Shown: positions 33,160-46,021 of the stretch, one piece after another
Layout: every line of letters starts with the position of its first letter
How positions within the stretch are numbered: the first letter of the stretch is position 1
Source: Strongylocentrotus purpuratus
Taxonomy: Eukaryota > Echinodermata > Echinoidea > Camarodonta > Strongylocentrotidae
Reading direction: 5' to 3'
Assembly: GCF_000002235.5 (NCBI RefSeq)
Contig: NW_022145611.1
Span: forward strand, 7,032,242-7,096,241
Length of the DNA: 64,000 nucleotides
The notes under the pieces: model-generated
Told to the model about the DNA's origin: nothing
Seen by the model: the letters and a program-made list of their open reading frames with translations, nothing else
The model's database searches: none
Program-made: the position numbers and the translations under genes

Positions 33160-33453
33160 ACCTGAAGTGGCCGGGTGTAGAGGTCAGTGGGCCGGAGTGG
33201 CAATGCCCAAATCGAATGCGGACGAGAATGGGGCGGTGTAAGGTCCGAATACTCTCTGCAACTCCGGAGAGACCCAGACGATGGACCACATCTTGCACTG
33301 CGGTGGAACGGGTTGCACAGATGAAGACCTGGCCCTTGTTAATGAAACGGCCATTGCAGCAATCGGTCGATGGAAGAACTTGATTTAATTTAATTTAAGT
33401 TTAATTAAGGAACTTTACATAACTATCTTGATCCAAGGAGACATGAACGAACG
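33160..33453 (+). mobile_element. 5'-truncated LINE fragment inserted in duplicon B
   Basis: Translation shows NRMRTRMGRCKVRI in one frame. In the next frame it shows LCNSGETQTMDHILHCGGTG, then CTDEDLALVNETAIAAIGRW, then KNLI and a stop near 33,386. The blocks R-x-R-T-x-x-G-R-C, then C-x-x-G-E-x-Q-T-M-D-H-I-x-x-x-C, then a final A-x-x-x-x-G-R-W-x-x-L are the C-terminal hallmark of another non-LTR retrotransposon group. One frameshift separates the two parts. The sequence agcga flanks the insert on both sides (33,155-33,159 and 33,454-33,458) and is single in duplicon A (21,870-21,874), consistent with target-primed insertion of a truncated copy. An ATTTAATTTAATTT-type tract follows the stop. 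Confidence 0.8.
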
Positions 33454-36024
33454 AGCGAGTAGGGGGAGATCGCGGTGGTGGAGATTAGGTTTCGTCCATT
33501 GCCTGCTGTTCACTCTCTGGCGACACCTCTGACTGTGATGTGTCTCCTTCCTTCAGAATTGGTAGAGAAAATGATAACAATTTTTAACAGTATAGAGGTT
33601 TATAACCCTGAATTAAACTGCATTTAGTTATCCAGTTGCTGTATTGCACTAACTCTATAAAGTCATTAGCTGAGATTAAGAAATAGTCACCTCGGGAGTC
33701 ACCTCAGCATGACCTAGACGGGGTAACATCGACCCGACTTTGGGGTTTCTTAAGGGGGCTCTGGGGCTTAACCCGACACCTACAGTCAGACAGACAAAAT
33801 TTTGTTTGTCATTGATTTTTTTTGATGGTTTAAAGGTTCTATGACACCAGACGACCTCAAATGCAACTTTTAACCTGTTCTACAGTAATTTTTAATCGTG
33901 AATCTGATGATGAAACTTGAAGGGGTTAAATCATATGGGTAAAATAGTGTGCCTTAATGTGCGACTATTTTGGGACAGGCTCCCATACCGAAACATGACG
34001 ACATGACATTGAGATCGATGCATATCATTAAACTATTTCAAAGGTTCCTATATTATTTAGGGCTGGCACACGGGATCCTGCCCCCCCCCCCCCCCCCACT
34101 AATCGAATGAATAAAACAATTAGCAAAAGCAACAATCCTTCCAGATCATTAAACGCAAATAGATTTATAATGCTCTGTCACGGTAAAACTATCACGAATA
34201 ATTATTCATAAACAATTCATGGCTATGATGAGCTGATCCCTAAAATGATTATGACTAAGTTAAGACTTGTTTCGATTGGATATGATAGTGCTACAATATC
34301 TACGTACTAATTTCTGCCCCTTGTATAATTCGTTCCTTTTGTTTTGTTTTAATGTAAAAATTATGTTTGGTAAGCAAGCAAGTAGTTCTTTGTAACATTT
34401 ATCTGTCATTTCCGCGAATCTTTTCTTTATCTAGTATTATATACATTCTAGTTACTTTCTAGTGATTACATTCATTCGAGTACCCTTTTATCCAGTCATC
34501 TTACCTGCACGACTTCAATCTTTATTAGATACTGAACTGAACTTGGATCGGGTTGATTAAGCCTGATCTCTACAATCACGGATACCTGCCAAATGTAACA
34601 GAATTAAGAACAAATTAGACATATTTTTTTTCTTCACAATACGAAAGTCTTTAAAGGGTAATAAGAGACACATACAATTTTTAAGAAGAACTAAGAGTGG
34701 TTTACCCCGGATATTTCCCCAAAATGATTCCCTCCAAGTGCTGGCACCCCACCCCATACTCTACGATATCGAAGGCCTGTAGGCTATTCCTAATGCTTGA
34801 AGCTTGTAAGATTTTTTCTCTAATCCTTCGAATTTTGACACCCCTCATTTCTTACCTTGTATCCCTCTTCACTGTGGCTTCTGGTTGCCATCTTCGTATT
34901 TTCTGAAATATAGAACAGATGTTCAATCAATGATTATGTGAGAGCAGAATTCATCAACATAAAAATAAAATTACCAGATGCGATTTATGAAAGTTTTATA
35001 TTTTATAACCGATTCTAATTTCAGAACTTAAAGAGCGGCGAAACATTCTTAAAAGAGGGAAGAAACACGATTTAAAAGAGCCCCTCCCCCTCTTTTCTGT
35101 GGAAAAGGAGCACCTATAAATAGTGAATATAAAGAAAACTAATTCTTTCTTCACAATCGTTGAAAATTTGCTGTGCTTCAAGCTTCTTCAGGCGTATGTC
35201 GTAGTTGGCGCTATTGCTACGTAGCGCTGTAGTTTGTACTCTCATGAACTTGGACTTTGGTCTTTGTAAACACAAAGCCAACATAGAAAAAGGAAACATG
35301 ACAATACAGTTCGAGTTTCAACAGAAATACAAAAGGAAATATTAAGTTGAGAGTAATAATCATCACATGCATTGGACTCTTGGAAATTTAAAATTTGGAT
35401 GCAATCCTTGAAATTCACCTTTGGGGGAGAAAGATTGGGCATAGCTCCGTTTGGAGTGGTAATCCACTAAAGAATATGGAATCCAATTTTAAAAGGGTTA
35501 TTCACTCACTACTTGAGACAGCTTTCAAATCCAAAGAATTGTTCCCCAATACGACGTTTTAAATAATCACTCACGTTTATGACGTGTTTTTCATGACGTG
35601 TTTTTCATGACAACTTTGAGGTAAAAATAAATCCATCACCTATATGGCTACGCCATAGGGGGCACCTCAGAACATTTGGCGAGAGAACACAGACTCCGGA
35701 ATTTTTTTTCAAGTACCCCCCCCCCCCCCAAATTGCCCTTTTCTTTAATGATTAGGGCGATTCTCAACTTTTGAAAGTACTCGTTTTTCCTTCTGATATT
35801 GTGTCTCATTATATTACTAATACGAAAATGTTCCTCTTGTTTCTTAGGTCTATCTATTGTGCCCTGGTAAACTCCTTTAGTAAAATCTCCTAGGAATTGG
35901 AGCAGCTTTCTATAGTAACCTGCTCCTCTGTTTTATTCAAGACTGTTAACCAATGGAGTCCAGGGTAGGAGAGTCAAAATGCCCCCGCAAGAACAACGAG
36001 TGCCCTATTTTCAAAGCATAGTCA

Positions 36025-36838
36025 CAGTGGTGTAGCTTGGGCTAAGTCATGTGGGTGGGGGCACCCGCCTTAACCCTAATAAGGCCGGGGGGGGCATTAT
36101 GCCCCCCACGATTTTTCCGATATTAAAATGTGTTGCGTCACCCCAATCAGATATTTCATCAAAGAAGATTTCTTTTCATCCCTTGGACACATGAATATAC
36201 GGACACCATTTCGAGTGGGGGCCGTGATGGCCTCTTGCCCAAAATTGCGATCTCCAATATTGCGAGCGAGCGAGAAAAAAAAAAGGCGGGGGCACTTTTG
36301 TTATGCCAAAAATGTTATTTAGTCATCAATACACACTAGATAAAATGTAAAATTATATCTCGTTGCCAGGGATCATCCTAATTTATCAATTTTGCGAGAA
36401 TTATTGAAGCCAACAGAGGGAGAAAACAACTTTTTGTTTGTGGTATAAATTCAATTTTTGATATAAAAGACAATAAATATGATCATAATCGGGCGCCATG
36501 CTGCTGGAAACATGACGAGGTTCCCAAATATCGTTGGGAATATTAATGGTCCTCACGTTCTAAAAGTACCTTGTTTCTAAATTTTGAGGACTAGCGAGGA
36601 AAATGACAATTTCTTATCTCTGAAATATTATTTCCTCATCAAAATACCCGAAATTATATCCATTTGAGCATTTTGCAGTTTTGTGTACTATGTTATCATG
36701 AAGTTGTCGTCATTCCAATCTATTTCATAATCTTATCTCATATTCTTTTTTCCTTTGCTTCATCCCTCTCTCTCTCTCTCTCTCATCTTTTAATGACCAT
36801 TGGATAGAGGGAAACGTGCCCCCGTAGGTACACCACTG
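36025..36838. mobile_element. Same hAT-like insertion, copy in duplicon B
   Basis: It has the same ends and the same flanking catagtca duplication as 26,491-27,298. It therefore descends from one insertion that predates the A/B duplication. Differences are mostly homopolymer lengths. Confidence 0.9.
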
Positions 36839-38774
36839 CATAGTCATGTTTGTTTTTTCCCGGCCTTTTAAATGCTACCATTCTAAAAAATGAAGGCTTG
36901 TACTTTTCATAAAGTTTGCCCATTTCAACTAGCGAAGAGTGCCAACTCAAAATGGATAGGTATAATGAAAGATCTCTTCTATAGTTTTATATTCACTGAA
37001 TAACTGAAGAGGTTCTATTTTTATTGGTTAGGTAACTTGAGAATAAGTTTTTTCTTTACCATCAGTGGAAAATTACCTGTTTTGATAAGCCTTCACTTGC
37101 TGTGCTGCAATCTTCTTCAGAAGTAAGTCGTAGCTGGCGGTATTGCTGACTAAAGGGACACTACTCAGGAGCAGAACCATCTACATGCACAGTGTGGGTC
37201 CAAAAATAAAACAATAGGGATTTGGGTATTAATTCGGTCTTTGCAGATCAAAAAAACATCCTTAACAAAATTAATCATGCCACACATATGAAAGAACATT
37301 TGTGCGTGTGTGTGTGTGTGTGTGTGTGACTTTGCTTCTGCGAAAGTATTGCAGGGAGGGCAGGTAAATTAGCCTTACATTTACAAAAGTGGGAGCAAGT
37401 GAAATTTTCATGAACCTTTAACACTGGGCAAGTGCAGCCTCATAAAAATGATTTTGTTTAAATAGATTATTTCTATTTTTCTGTCACTCCAATTTGGGGT
37501 ATTCTGAGGAAGCTAGGAACAGTGCGTGGTCGGGTGGTGTGTGTCTCATGGTGAGGGGGGGGTAGTGGTGTGTTTGGTTGGATGGGGTTATTTGTTTTAC
37601 GTTACAACTGATATCATTTTTGTTTTCATCAATCGTACAATCAATGCCATGAAATTGAATTCATGGCAAGATGAAAAGCAATTGTACTTTATTTCTAAGA
37701 TTGATTTGTATTGTTTGGAATCAATAACAAAAACTATTGAAAAAAAGCATATGCAATGCAACTCATTTGATACATTCAATTCATTCTCTTAAACTTTTGC
37801 GCACGTCGATTTTTGCACTCACGCAAAAAATGTCTCCTTTTCATCCAAGCGTAAACGCATACCACACAAAAATGATACCGAATGATTCGGGATATAACAC
37901 TCTTTCAAAAAATGTATGATGACTTTTCGTTCGTAGCTGACTTTTAAAATAGCTTAAATGACAATTTTCTGAGTGTAAAGTTATTTTTACTCACACGGTA
38001 TAAACTGAGTTTGGCCAACCCTGTTCGAGTTGCACAACTATGAATTATGGCGACTACTGCTTTGTTGGGCAAGCACATTGCAAAAGAATATTACGCCATG
38101 TCGTGACCCAGTGAAACCAATGTGGCCAAACTCTGTGTATAAATGGCTCTGCCTCGCGAGACCATACTCTTAGAAGACAACATATACCGAACGTACACAG
38201 GAAAAAATAAAGTTTCCTCTTTCTTCAACATAATATATACATGGCAAGGATATTTTTCGTTGCGACTTGTTGATATTTAAGCTACATAAAAGCACATATT
38301 TCTTTCTTCATTCCTTATCCAACATAAACTGAGGACATATATTGGAATAGACAACTGAAATGAAAGATAATACATTTTTTGTAATACAAAGATTCAGTGT
38401 TATAGCATAATTTTGCAATTCGGAACCAGTTCTGCGTGACAGATTATTTGCAGTAGCTGACTTGCTATTTACACGATCATGAGGATAGTGTTCGTTGCTT
38501 TCTGTATTGCAAGTACAATATTGATACGAATTTTTCGAGACTGAAATACGAAAAATGAGAAGAATGTAATACAGGATACTCAGTAGAATCAGAAATTCGT
38601 TCCACGGAAATTGTAGGAAGGTGATCAAATTATTGGTTAGAATTTGTTGAAAAGTCCACTTTTATTTTATCGACACACTGACTTCAATCCGTACCCGTCG
38701 GCGGTTTCAGAATAATATCACTGCCTCCCCCCCCCCCCAAAAAAGAGAGAAAAATCCGGACTATCACCCAGACA

Positions 38775-39172
38775 TAGGCGCGTACACAGGGGGGGGGGTT
38801 AAACCACCCCCCCCCCCTCTTTGGATTTTTTTTTTTTTTTTTTTTTTCATTAAAAAAAAAAAAAAAAACAAAATTCCCATGGCTGACCTTAAAAAGCTGA
38901 CCTTACCCCCCCCCCCCCCCCCCCAACGGAGCAAAATGTCAAATTTTCAAATTTCGAGACAAAAAAAAAAGAAAAAAGTGTCCTCTTGCGAAAATTTTGC
39001 AACGACTCAGCCAGCCGCTGAAAAGGCGGGGGGAGGGGGGGGGGGGGTAAGGTCACCTTTTTTTGGTCACCCATTAGCACAATTTTTCCAAAACACAAAA
39101 AAAAAAAAAAAATTGAGGGGGGTTTCGGCCCCCCCCCCCCCCCCCCCCCACCCTTCCCTGCGTACGCGCCTG
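38775..39172. mobile_element. hAT-like element with GCGCGTAC termini (duplicon B copy)
   Basis: The right end is cctgcgtacgcgcctg, followed by tctgtaag. The left end is mutated to taggcgcgtacacagg. It has the same internal order as the duplicon A copy, with long C, A, T and G runs. Confidence 0.8.
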
Positions 39173-40769
39173 TCTGTAAGTAAAAGTCTCTGGGCCTGTG
39201 GGGAAAGGTCGTCTTGACCAATTACAACCGGTACTTGTCCGGTTGTATCCATAAAAGTAAATTAATGGATAAATTGGAAATCTACAAATCTGTGAGGATC
39301 TAACACCCCTGGCCTGGCTAGTATAGGCTTATGCACACGATTGCAACAGAGCGGTAGATTTGTGAATTATAAACATCGATAAATGGTTTACTATTCACTT
39401 CTTCTTCCGAACTGGAGCGCAAAATTAACGAACTCTCTACAGAGGAATATAGTCAATTAACAATTTAGCAAAGGTAACAGAAATTTAAGATTTCTTTCAG
39501 ATGCTGAACCTTTCAAATATCGCTCTTCTATTTTTTACGCTGCAATATATTGAGGCACGATATGGAGCAAAGCAACGAGAATTGTAAATTTGTTGACCCT
39601 TTAGAAGGCTATACTCATATTGGCGCGTGAAATTACCATATTTATGTAAGATAATTACGAAAATGCTTGTAAAAAAATATTGATGAAAGAGTCGACTGCA
39701 GTGATTTCACGAATCCGCCTATTTGCATACGGTATTATTACATTGAAAAGAGAAAAGGAAGAAAATAATATTAAAAAATAATTTACTTACATATTGAAGG
39801 CGACGAGGAATAATGAAATTCATGTGTCGCACAAGTATGAAAATCGCATTCGATATATTTGTCTCCCTCACCGATTGAAAATATCAGCAAATTGCATTAC
39901 CACGAACTACGTGCAGAGATCATTGAAGTACAATGAATGTAGGGGTAAGGTCCAATAAATGTCTCACACAGCGCAGCACACACAAGTTTATCAAAGAAGT
40001 TTCCAAAAGACTCTTTACTACGCAGTACTTCGTGGTGAGCGTGGTACACGTTTTGTTATTTATAGGTCATCACATAATTGTGTACTCTTTCCAGGTTAAT
40101 ATTTTTGTTCCAACTCAGGCCTCGTTTCATAAAGCTTGATATCAATAACGAATTCAAAAATTATATTTCATCTATAAAATGCAACGATTTTAGAGAATTG
40201 TAAAAACTATCGTAATTTAGTATTGAAAATAAGTTTTATTAAACGTTTTTCCACACACTATAACTGCATCTGCCGTGTGATATAATCGATCCATACATTT
40301 AAATCCAATCGTTGGTCTAGCTGTACGATCACTTGGGCAGCTCTCTGTCTTTGCCTACAAACGGTGAATTTATTGCCGTTTAGTCTTCGTCTACTTTGGT
40401 CTAATGACCATTCAGGCTAATAGCTGTTTGGTCTAATTTCCATGTGGTCTTATCTCCAATAAGTTTACTAAACATTGTGCTATTGGTCATTTAGTCTAAT
40501 CTGCCTAATTCCAATTAATAATGTCTAATACCCGTTTTGTCTTCTTTCCATAAGATATAATAATCATTATGATTATCTTTATGTATGATTGAATGATTAT
40601 TAGATTATGGATACTGGGTGAAGACCATGTGGAAATAGACCAATTGGGTAGTAGGTGAACCGGTTGTAGACCAAACCCCTTCAAACTAGCTACAAACTAG
40701 GCATAATTACCCTGGCTTTAGCAGAGCAGATGTCAAGCGCTCTGTGTTTCAAGGAAGAAATTACTAGCA

Positions 40770-41059
40770 GGGGGATGTTTCACAAAGACTAAGATCGACT
40801 TTAAGTTGGACTTAACTATGGCAGGCCGTTCATGCCAATAGTTGCTCTCACCATTGGTCTGTCAATTATGATCTTTAGATAATATTTTTCCCTACAATAA
40901 TGAACTATCAAAGAATGTTAATTCTGTAGATCTGTAACCACAATTGGTACATCCCTTGAGAAACCAATGCCAGTCAATGATGAGAAAAATAGTGGCATGA
41001 ACGGCCTGCCATAGTTAAGTCCAACTTAAAGTCGGTCTTAGTCTTTGCGGAACACCCCC
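40770..41059. mobile_element. GGGGGTGTTTC MITE, duplicon B copy
   Basis: Same element and position as 30,942-31,232, with scattered substitutions. Confidence 0.8.
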
Positions 41060-43022
41060 AGGTTCCCATTTACTTCACCTGGGTGAAGTTCAGCACAATG
41101 TTAGATGAATTTCTTGCTGAAGGAAATCAACGTCCTGGAGTGGGATTCGAGCTCACGACCTTATGATTGAAAGACGAGAGTCAGAACCACTACACCATGA
41201 CGCTTCCATGTATTATATGGATTATATAAATTCTACACGATAAGGCTTGATATGGGTTTCGCTTTTCTTAACGTCGTATTCTTTTCCTTCTTTTCTTATG
41301 TATTTATTATTTTTTCGACCTCTGATGTTTTTTCCCCAATTTTTCTTGTTTATTTCTATATTATCATTCTCTTGTTTTCTTTTCTTACTTGCCTTGCGTT
41401 TTTCTTATATGCCTGATATTTCTTCCTCTTTTTCAAAGCATAGTCACAGTGGTGTAGCGTGGGCTAAGTCATGTGTGTAGGGGTGCCCGTCTTTAGTCAA
41501 CAAGATCAGCGGGGGGGGGGGGGGTTCCTCCAACATTTGGTTTAGTCACGGGACTCTTTGAGGAGTTAAAATGTGTTGCGTCACCCCAATCAGATATTTC
41601 ATCAAGATTTCTTTTTCATCCCTTGGACCGGGCTTGGGCACATAAATATACGGGCACATTTTCGAGGAGGGCCGTGATGGCCTCTCTCCCGAAACTGTGA
41701 TCTCCAATATTGCGAGTGAGCGAGAAAAAAAAGGCACTTTTGTTATGCCGAAAATGTTAGTTAGTCATCAATACACACTAGATAAAATGTAAAATTATAT
41801 CTTTGGGCTCTTTGCCAGGGATCATCCTAATTTATCGATTTGCGAGAATTATTGAAGCCAACAAAGGGAGAAAAACTCTTTGTTTGTGGTATAAATTCAA
41901 TTTCGATATAAAAGACAATAAATAAGGTCATAATCGGGGCGCCATGCTGCTGGAAACATGACGAGGTTCCCAATATCGTCTGAGATCATCATGGGGATAT
42001 TACTGGACCTCACTATCTAAAACTATCCTGTTTCTAAATTATGCGGACTGAAATACGAAAAATGAGAATTAATGTAATACAGGATACGGTAGAATCAGAA
42101 ATTCGTTCCACGTAAATTGTAGGAAGGTGATCAAATGATTGCTTATAATTTTTGGAAAAGTCCACTATTATTTTATCGACACACTGACTTCCATCCGTAC
42201 CCCCCCCCCCTCTTTCAGCAAAAGTCCGGTGTGTAAAGTCAATACGGGTAGATCCTTTTTATTTTGTTATACGAGCCTTTTCAGCATCCTCCCCCCCCCC
42301 CCCCCTTCAGCATAAGTCCGGTGTGTAAAGTCAATACGGGCTGATCATTTTTCTTTGTTACGAGCCGGAGATTTTGGGTACACGCATGCGGTCCCTCTGT
42401 TCCCGGAGTGACCGGGCAAGTACTCCAGTACTTGTCCGGTTGTATCCACGAAAGTAAATTCATAGATAAATTGGAAATCTACAAATCTGTGAGGATCTAA
42501 CACCCCCCCCCCCCACCATATTGTGGTGGTTAGATACCTTACAATTACTGTAAGTCAACAGACGAGGCGGTGAGACGTGATCTAGGTTCAACCATTTAAT
42601 ACCACACAGCCCAGTCTCGTATCTGGTGAAGTGTAGTCTTATTTCAAGCAGTTACAATGATGCACATTACACTACAGGTATGGGTTCGGAGGTCTCAGCC
42701 GCACACCCCCGTCCGACTATAATCTGAGCCCGGCCCCCCCCCCCCCCCCCCACTCAGTGTTATTTAGGGTACGCATATGCTCGTTCCCTCTTTTTGAAAG
42801 CACCCCCTATCTGAGGACTGCCAACATTTCCGAACCCCCCTTTCGCGGGCTTTTCACGGGCTTTTCCTGCCTTGGAGACCCCCCTAAATCAGGAAAAATG
42901 CTCAATGTACCCCCCTTAATTTGGAATAATTTCTCAGGAGTCCAAAGAGATGAGAGAAAAATAGAAAAAACACCCCCTTTTTAAAGAAATCTCCGGGTGA
43001 AAAGTCAAATACACCCCTTTTT

Positions 43023-43592
43023 TTACAATTCTCGGGCCGGACTTTGTCGCACGAAAAGTACCCCTTTACCGGACATTTTGGCAACACGCATGCGGTCATT
43101 TCGAAACCTGAGTGGGGGGGGGGGCGGGAATCTGAGTACCCCCCCCCCCCCGGGATGGCAAGGATATTTTGCGTTGCGACTTGTTGATATTAAAGCTACA
43201 TAAAAGCACATAATTCTTTCTTCATTCCTTATCCAACATAAACTGAGGACATATATTGGAATAGACAACTGAAATATAAGATAATACATTTTTGTAAAAC
43301 AAAGCTTCAGTGTTATAGCATAATTTTGCAATTCGGAACCAGTTCTGCGTGACAGATAATTATGTGCAGTAGCTGACTTGCTATTTACACGCTCATGAAG
43401 ATAGAATTCGTTGCTTTCTGTATTGCAAGTACAATATTGATACGAATTTTTCGAGACTGAAATACGAAAAATGAGAAGAATGTAATACAGGATACTCAGT
43501 AGAATCAGAAATTCGTTCCACGGAAATTGTAGGAAGGTGATCAAATTATTGGTTAGAATTTGTTGAAAAGTCCACTTGTATTTTATCGACAC
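43023..43592 (-). other. Unrecognised open frame repeated in the array; probably not a gene
   Basis: On the minus strand a frame beginning MSIKYKWTFQQILTNNLITF contains a hydrophobic stretch (about residues 28-46, FLILLSILYYILLIF) and a Cys pair (YCTCNTESN). It then runs into poly-Gly from a C run and into unrelated sequence. It recurs at 47,456-48,145 and 52,008-52,700 with different C-terminal parts caused by run-length changes. The older copy at 28,787-29,014 is shifted in frame after the shared TAH, and a longer piece is open at 38,308-38,628. I recognise no protein family. It is the longest non-repetitive frame in the window but looks fortuitous. Confidence 0.2.
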
Positions 43593-43690
43593 ACTGACTT
43601 CAATCCGTGCCCGTCGGCGGTTTCAGAATAATATCACTGCCTCCCCCCCCCCCCAAAAAAGAGAGAAAAATCCGGACTATCACCCGGATA

Positions 43691-44052
43691 CAGGCGCGTA
43701 CACAGGGGGTTGGGAGGGGGGGGGGTTTGGGGGTTAAACCACCCCCTTTGGTATTTTTCTGTGTGTAAACTCCCCCCTAAACCCCCCCCCCCTTTGGATT
43801 TTTTTTCCCCATGGCTGACCTTAAAAAGCTGACCTTACCCCCCCCCCCCCCCCCCCAACGGAGCAAAATGTCAAATTTTCAAATTTCGAGACAAAAAAAA
43901 AAAAAAAGTGTCCTCTTGCGAAAAATTTGCAACGACTCAGCCAGCCGCTGAATAAGCGGGGGGAGGGGGGGGGGGGTAAGGTCACCTTTTTTTGGTCACC
44001 CATTAGCACAATTTTTCCAAAACACACACACACAAAATTGAGGGGGTTTCGA
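43691..44052. mobile_element. GCGCGTAC hAT-like element, right end deleted (array unit 1)
   Basis: The left terminus caggcgcgtacacaggg is present. The sequence leaves the element at tttcga and joins the segment beginning tggctcttctatttttt, so the right terminus is lost. The identical junction in units 2 (48,247-48,604) and 3 (52,802-53,157) shows that the deletion preceded the tandem amplification. Confidence 0.8.
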
Positions 44053-46021
44053 TGGCTCTTCTATTTTTTACACTGCAATATATTGAGGCACGATATGGAG
44101 CAAAGCAACGAGAATTGTAAATTTGTTGACCCTTTAGAATGCTATAATTTCATATTGGCACGTGAAATTACCATATTTATGCAAGATAATTACGAAAATG
44201 CTTGTAAAAAAATATTGATGAAAGAGTCGACTGCAGTGATTTCACGAATCCGCCTATTTGCATACGGTATTATTACATTGAAAAGAGAAAAGGAAGAAAA
44301 TAATATTAACAAAATAAATTTACTTACATATTGAAGGCATCGAGGAATATTGAAAAGCATGTGTCGCACAAGTATGAGAATCGCATTCTAGATATTTGTC
44401 CACCTCAACATTTCAAGTTATTTGCAAATCCCAATACCACGATCTGCGTGCAGGCCGAGCAGCAATGTTTCGGGTTAATGGATAACAGAAGAGCGCGACG
44501 AGCACAGTAATTTTCACTCTAAAAGACGTTTTGTTATAAATAGTTCATCACATAGTTTTGTACTCTTTCCAGGTTAATATTTTTGTTCCAACTCAGGCCT
44601 CGTTACATAAAGCTTGATATCAATAACGAATTCTAAAATTCTATTTCATCTATAAAATGCAACGATTTTAGTGAATTGTAAAAACTATCGTAATTTAGTA
44701 TTGAAAATGAGTTTTATGAAACGTTGTTCCACACACTATAACTGATTCTGCTGTGCGATATAATCGATCCATACGTTTAAATCCAATCGTTGGTCTAGCT
44801 GTACGATCACAGTGGTCAGCTTTCTGTCTTTGCCTACAAACGGTTTATTGCCGTTTGGTCTTCGTCTACTAAATTGGTCTAATGACCATTCAGGCTAATA
44901 GCTGTTTGGTCTAATTCCCATCTGGTCTTATCTCCAATAAGTTTACTAAACATGTGTGCTATTGGCCATTTAAATGGTCTAATTTCTAGTTTGCCTAATT
45001 CCCAGTTTGTCTAATGCCCATTTTGTCTTCTATCCATAAGATATAATAATTATTATGATTATTATTATGTATGATTGAATGATTATTAGACCATATGGAT
45101 ACTGGGTAAAGAACATGTGGAAATAGACCAATTGGGTAGTAGGTGAACCGGTTGTAGACCAAACCCCTTCAAACTAGCTACAAACTAGGCATAATTACCC
45201 TGGCTTTAGCAGAGCAGATGCCAAGCGCTCAGCGTTACAAGGAATAAATTCATACCAGGTCCCCAGCACAATGTGGATGAATTTCTTGCTGAAGTAAATT
45301 AACGTCCTGGAGTGGGATGCGAACTCACGACCTTATGATTGAAAGACGAGAGTCAGAACCTCTACACACTGACGCTTCTATGTATTATATGGATTATAAT
45401 ATATAAAGTATACACGATAAGGCTTGATATGGGTTTCGCTTTTCTTAAAGGTAAAGACCAGTTATGGTCATGCGATTGCATTGTGAAAGAAACGTTGTGG
45501 AATCGATCAGAAAGGTTGATCATCTAGCATCTAGCATCTGCAAGGTTCTGGAATCATCAAAATGATAAGAAATTTGGCCCATTCTTCGTAAAGTTACAAG
45601 CACTATACACAGAAAGATGTATATGGGACTACCCTATATCTCTCACAGACCATGAGAGAAACAAATTTACCAAATATATGAATAAGTAGGCGGTTTCCCG
45701 GCAAATTTTTTATCATCATGTATTAGTCAAAACATATTCTTTCACATGATTGGTAATGAGAGCTTCCATTTCATTTTTTGAAATTGGGGCGTTTCCAGTA
45801 CTGGTCTTTACCTTTAACATCGTATTCTTTTCCTTCTTTTCTTATGTATTTATTATTTTTTCGACCTCTGATGTCTTTTTCCCAATTTTTCTTGTTTATT
45901 TTATTTCTATGTTATCATTCTCTTGTTTTCTTTTCTTACTTGCCTTGCGTTTTTCTTATATGCCTGATATTTCTTCCTCTTTTTCAAAGCATAGTCACAG
46001 TGGTGTAGCGTGGGCTAAGTC

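Larger units (their letters stand above)
32374..42048. repeat. Segmental duplicon B
   Basis: Diverged tandem copy of 19,243-32,177, in the same order and orientation. It lacks about 1.9 kb corresponding to roughly 19,830-21,720 and also lacks the 22,207 and 24,594 insertions. It keeps a segment (39,300-39,780) that is missing from copy A and present in the later array units. It is therefore the closer relative of the unit that was amplified. Confidence 0.9.
41471..46021. repeat. 4.55-kb tandem array, unit 1
   Basis: The order within the unit is: truncated hAT piece (to about 42,048), a short segment related to 43,440-43,600, two copies of an approximately 95-bp repeat with agtccggtgtgtaaagtcaa (42,190-42,350), a novel segment (42,355-43,155) bounded by C and G runs, then the segment with ggaaccagttctgcgtgac, the hAT piece at 43,691, the tattgaggcacgatatgg segment, the SINE and the T-rich segment. 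The first 600 bp differ from units 2 and 3 at several positions (for example a 6-bp shortening in catcaagattt). The rest is nearly identical apart from homopolymer lengths. Confidence 0.9.

Noticed and set aside
44066-44334. 83-codon frame (containing NENCKFVDPLECYNF) repeated in the array units
   Set aside because: Identical only because the units are young. At 60.6 kb it is altered by indels and at 39.6 kb it is interrupted. No family recognised.
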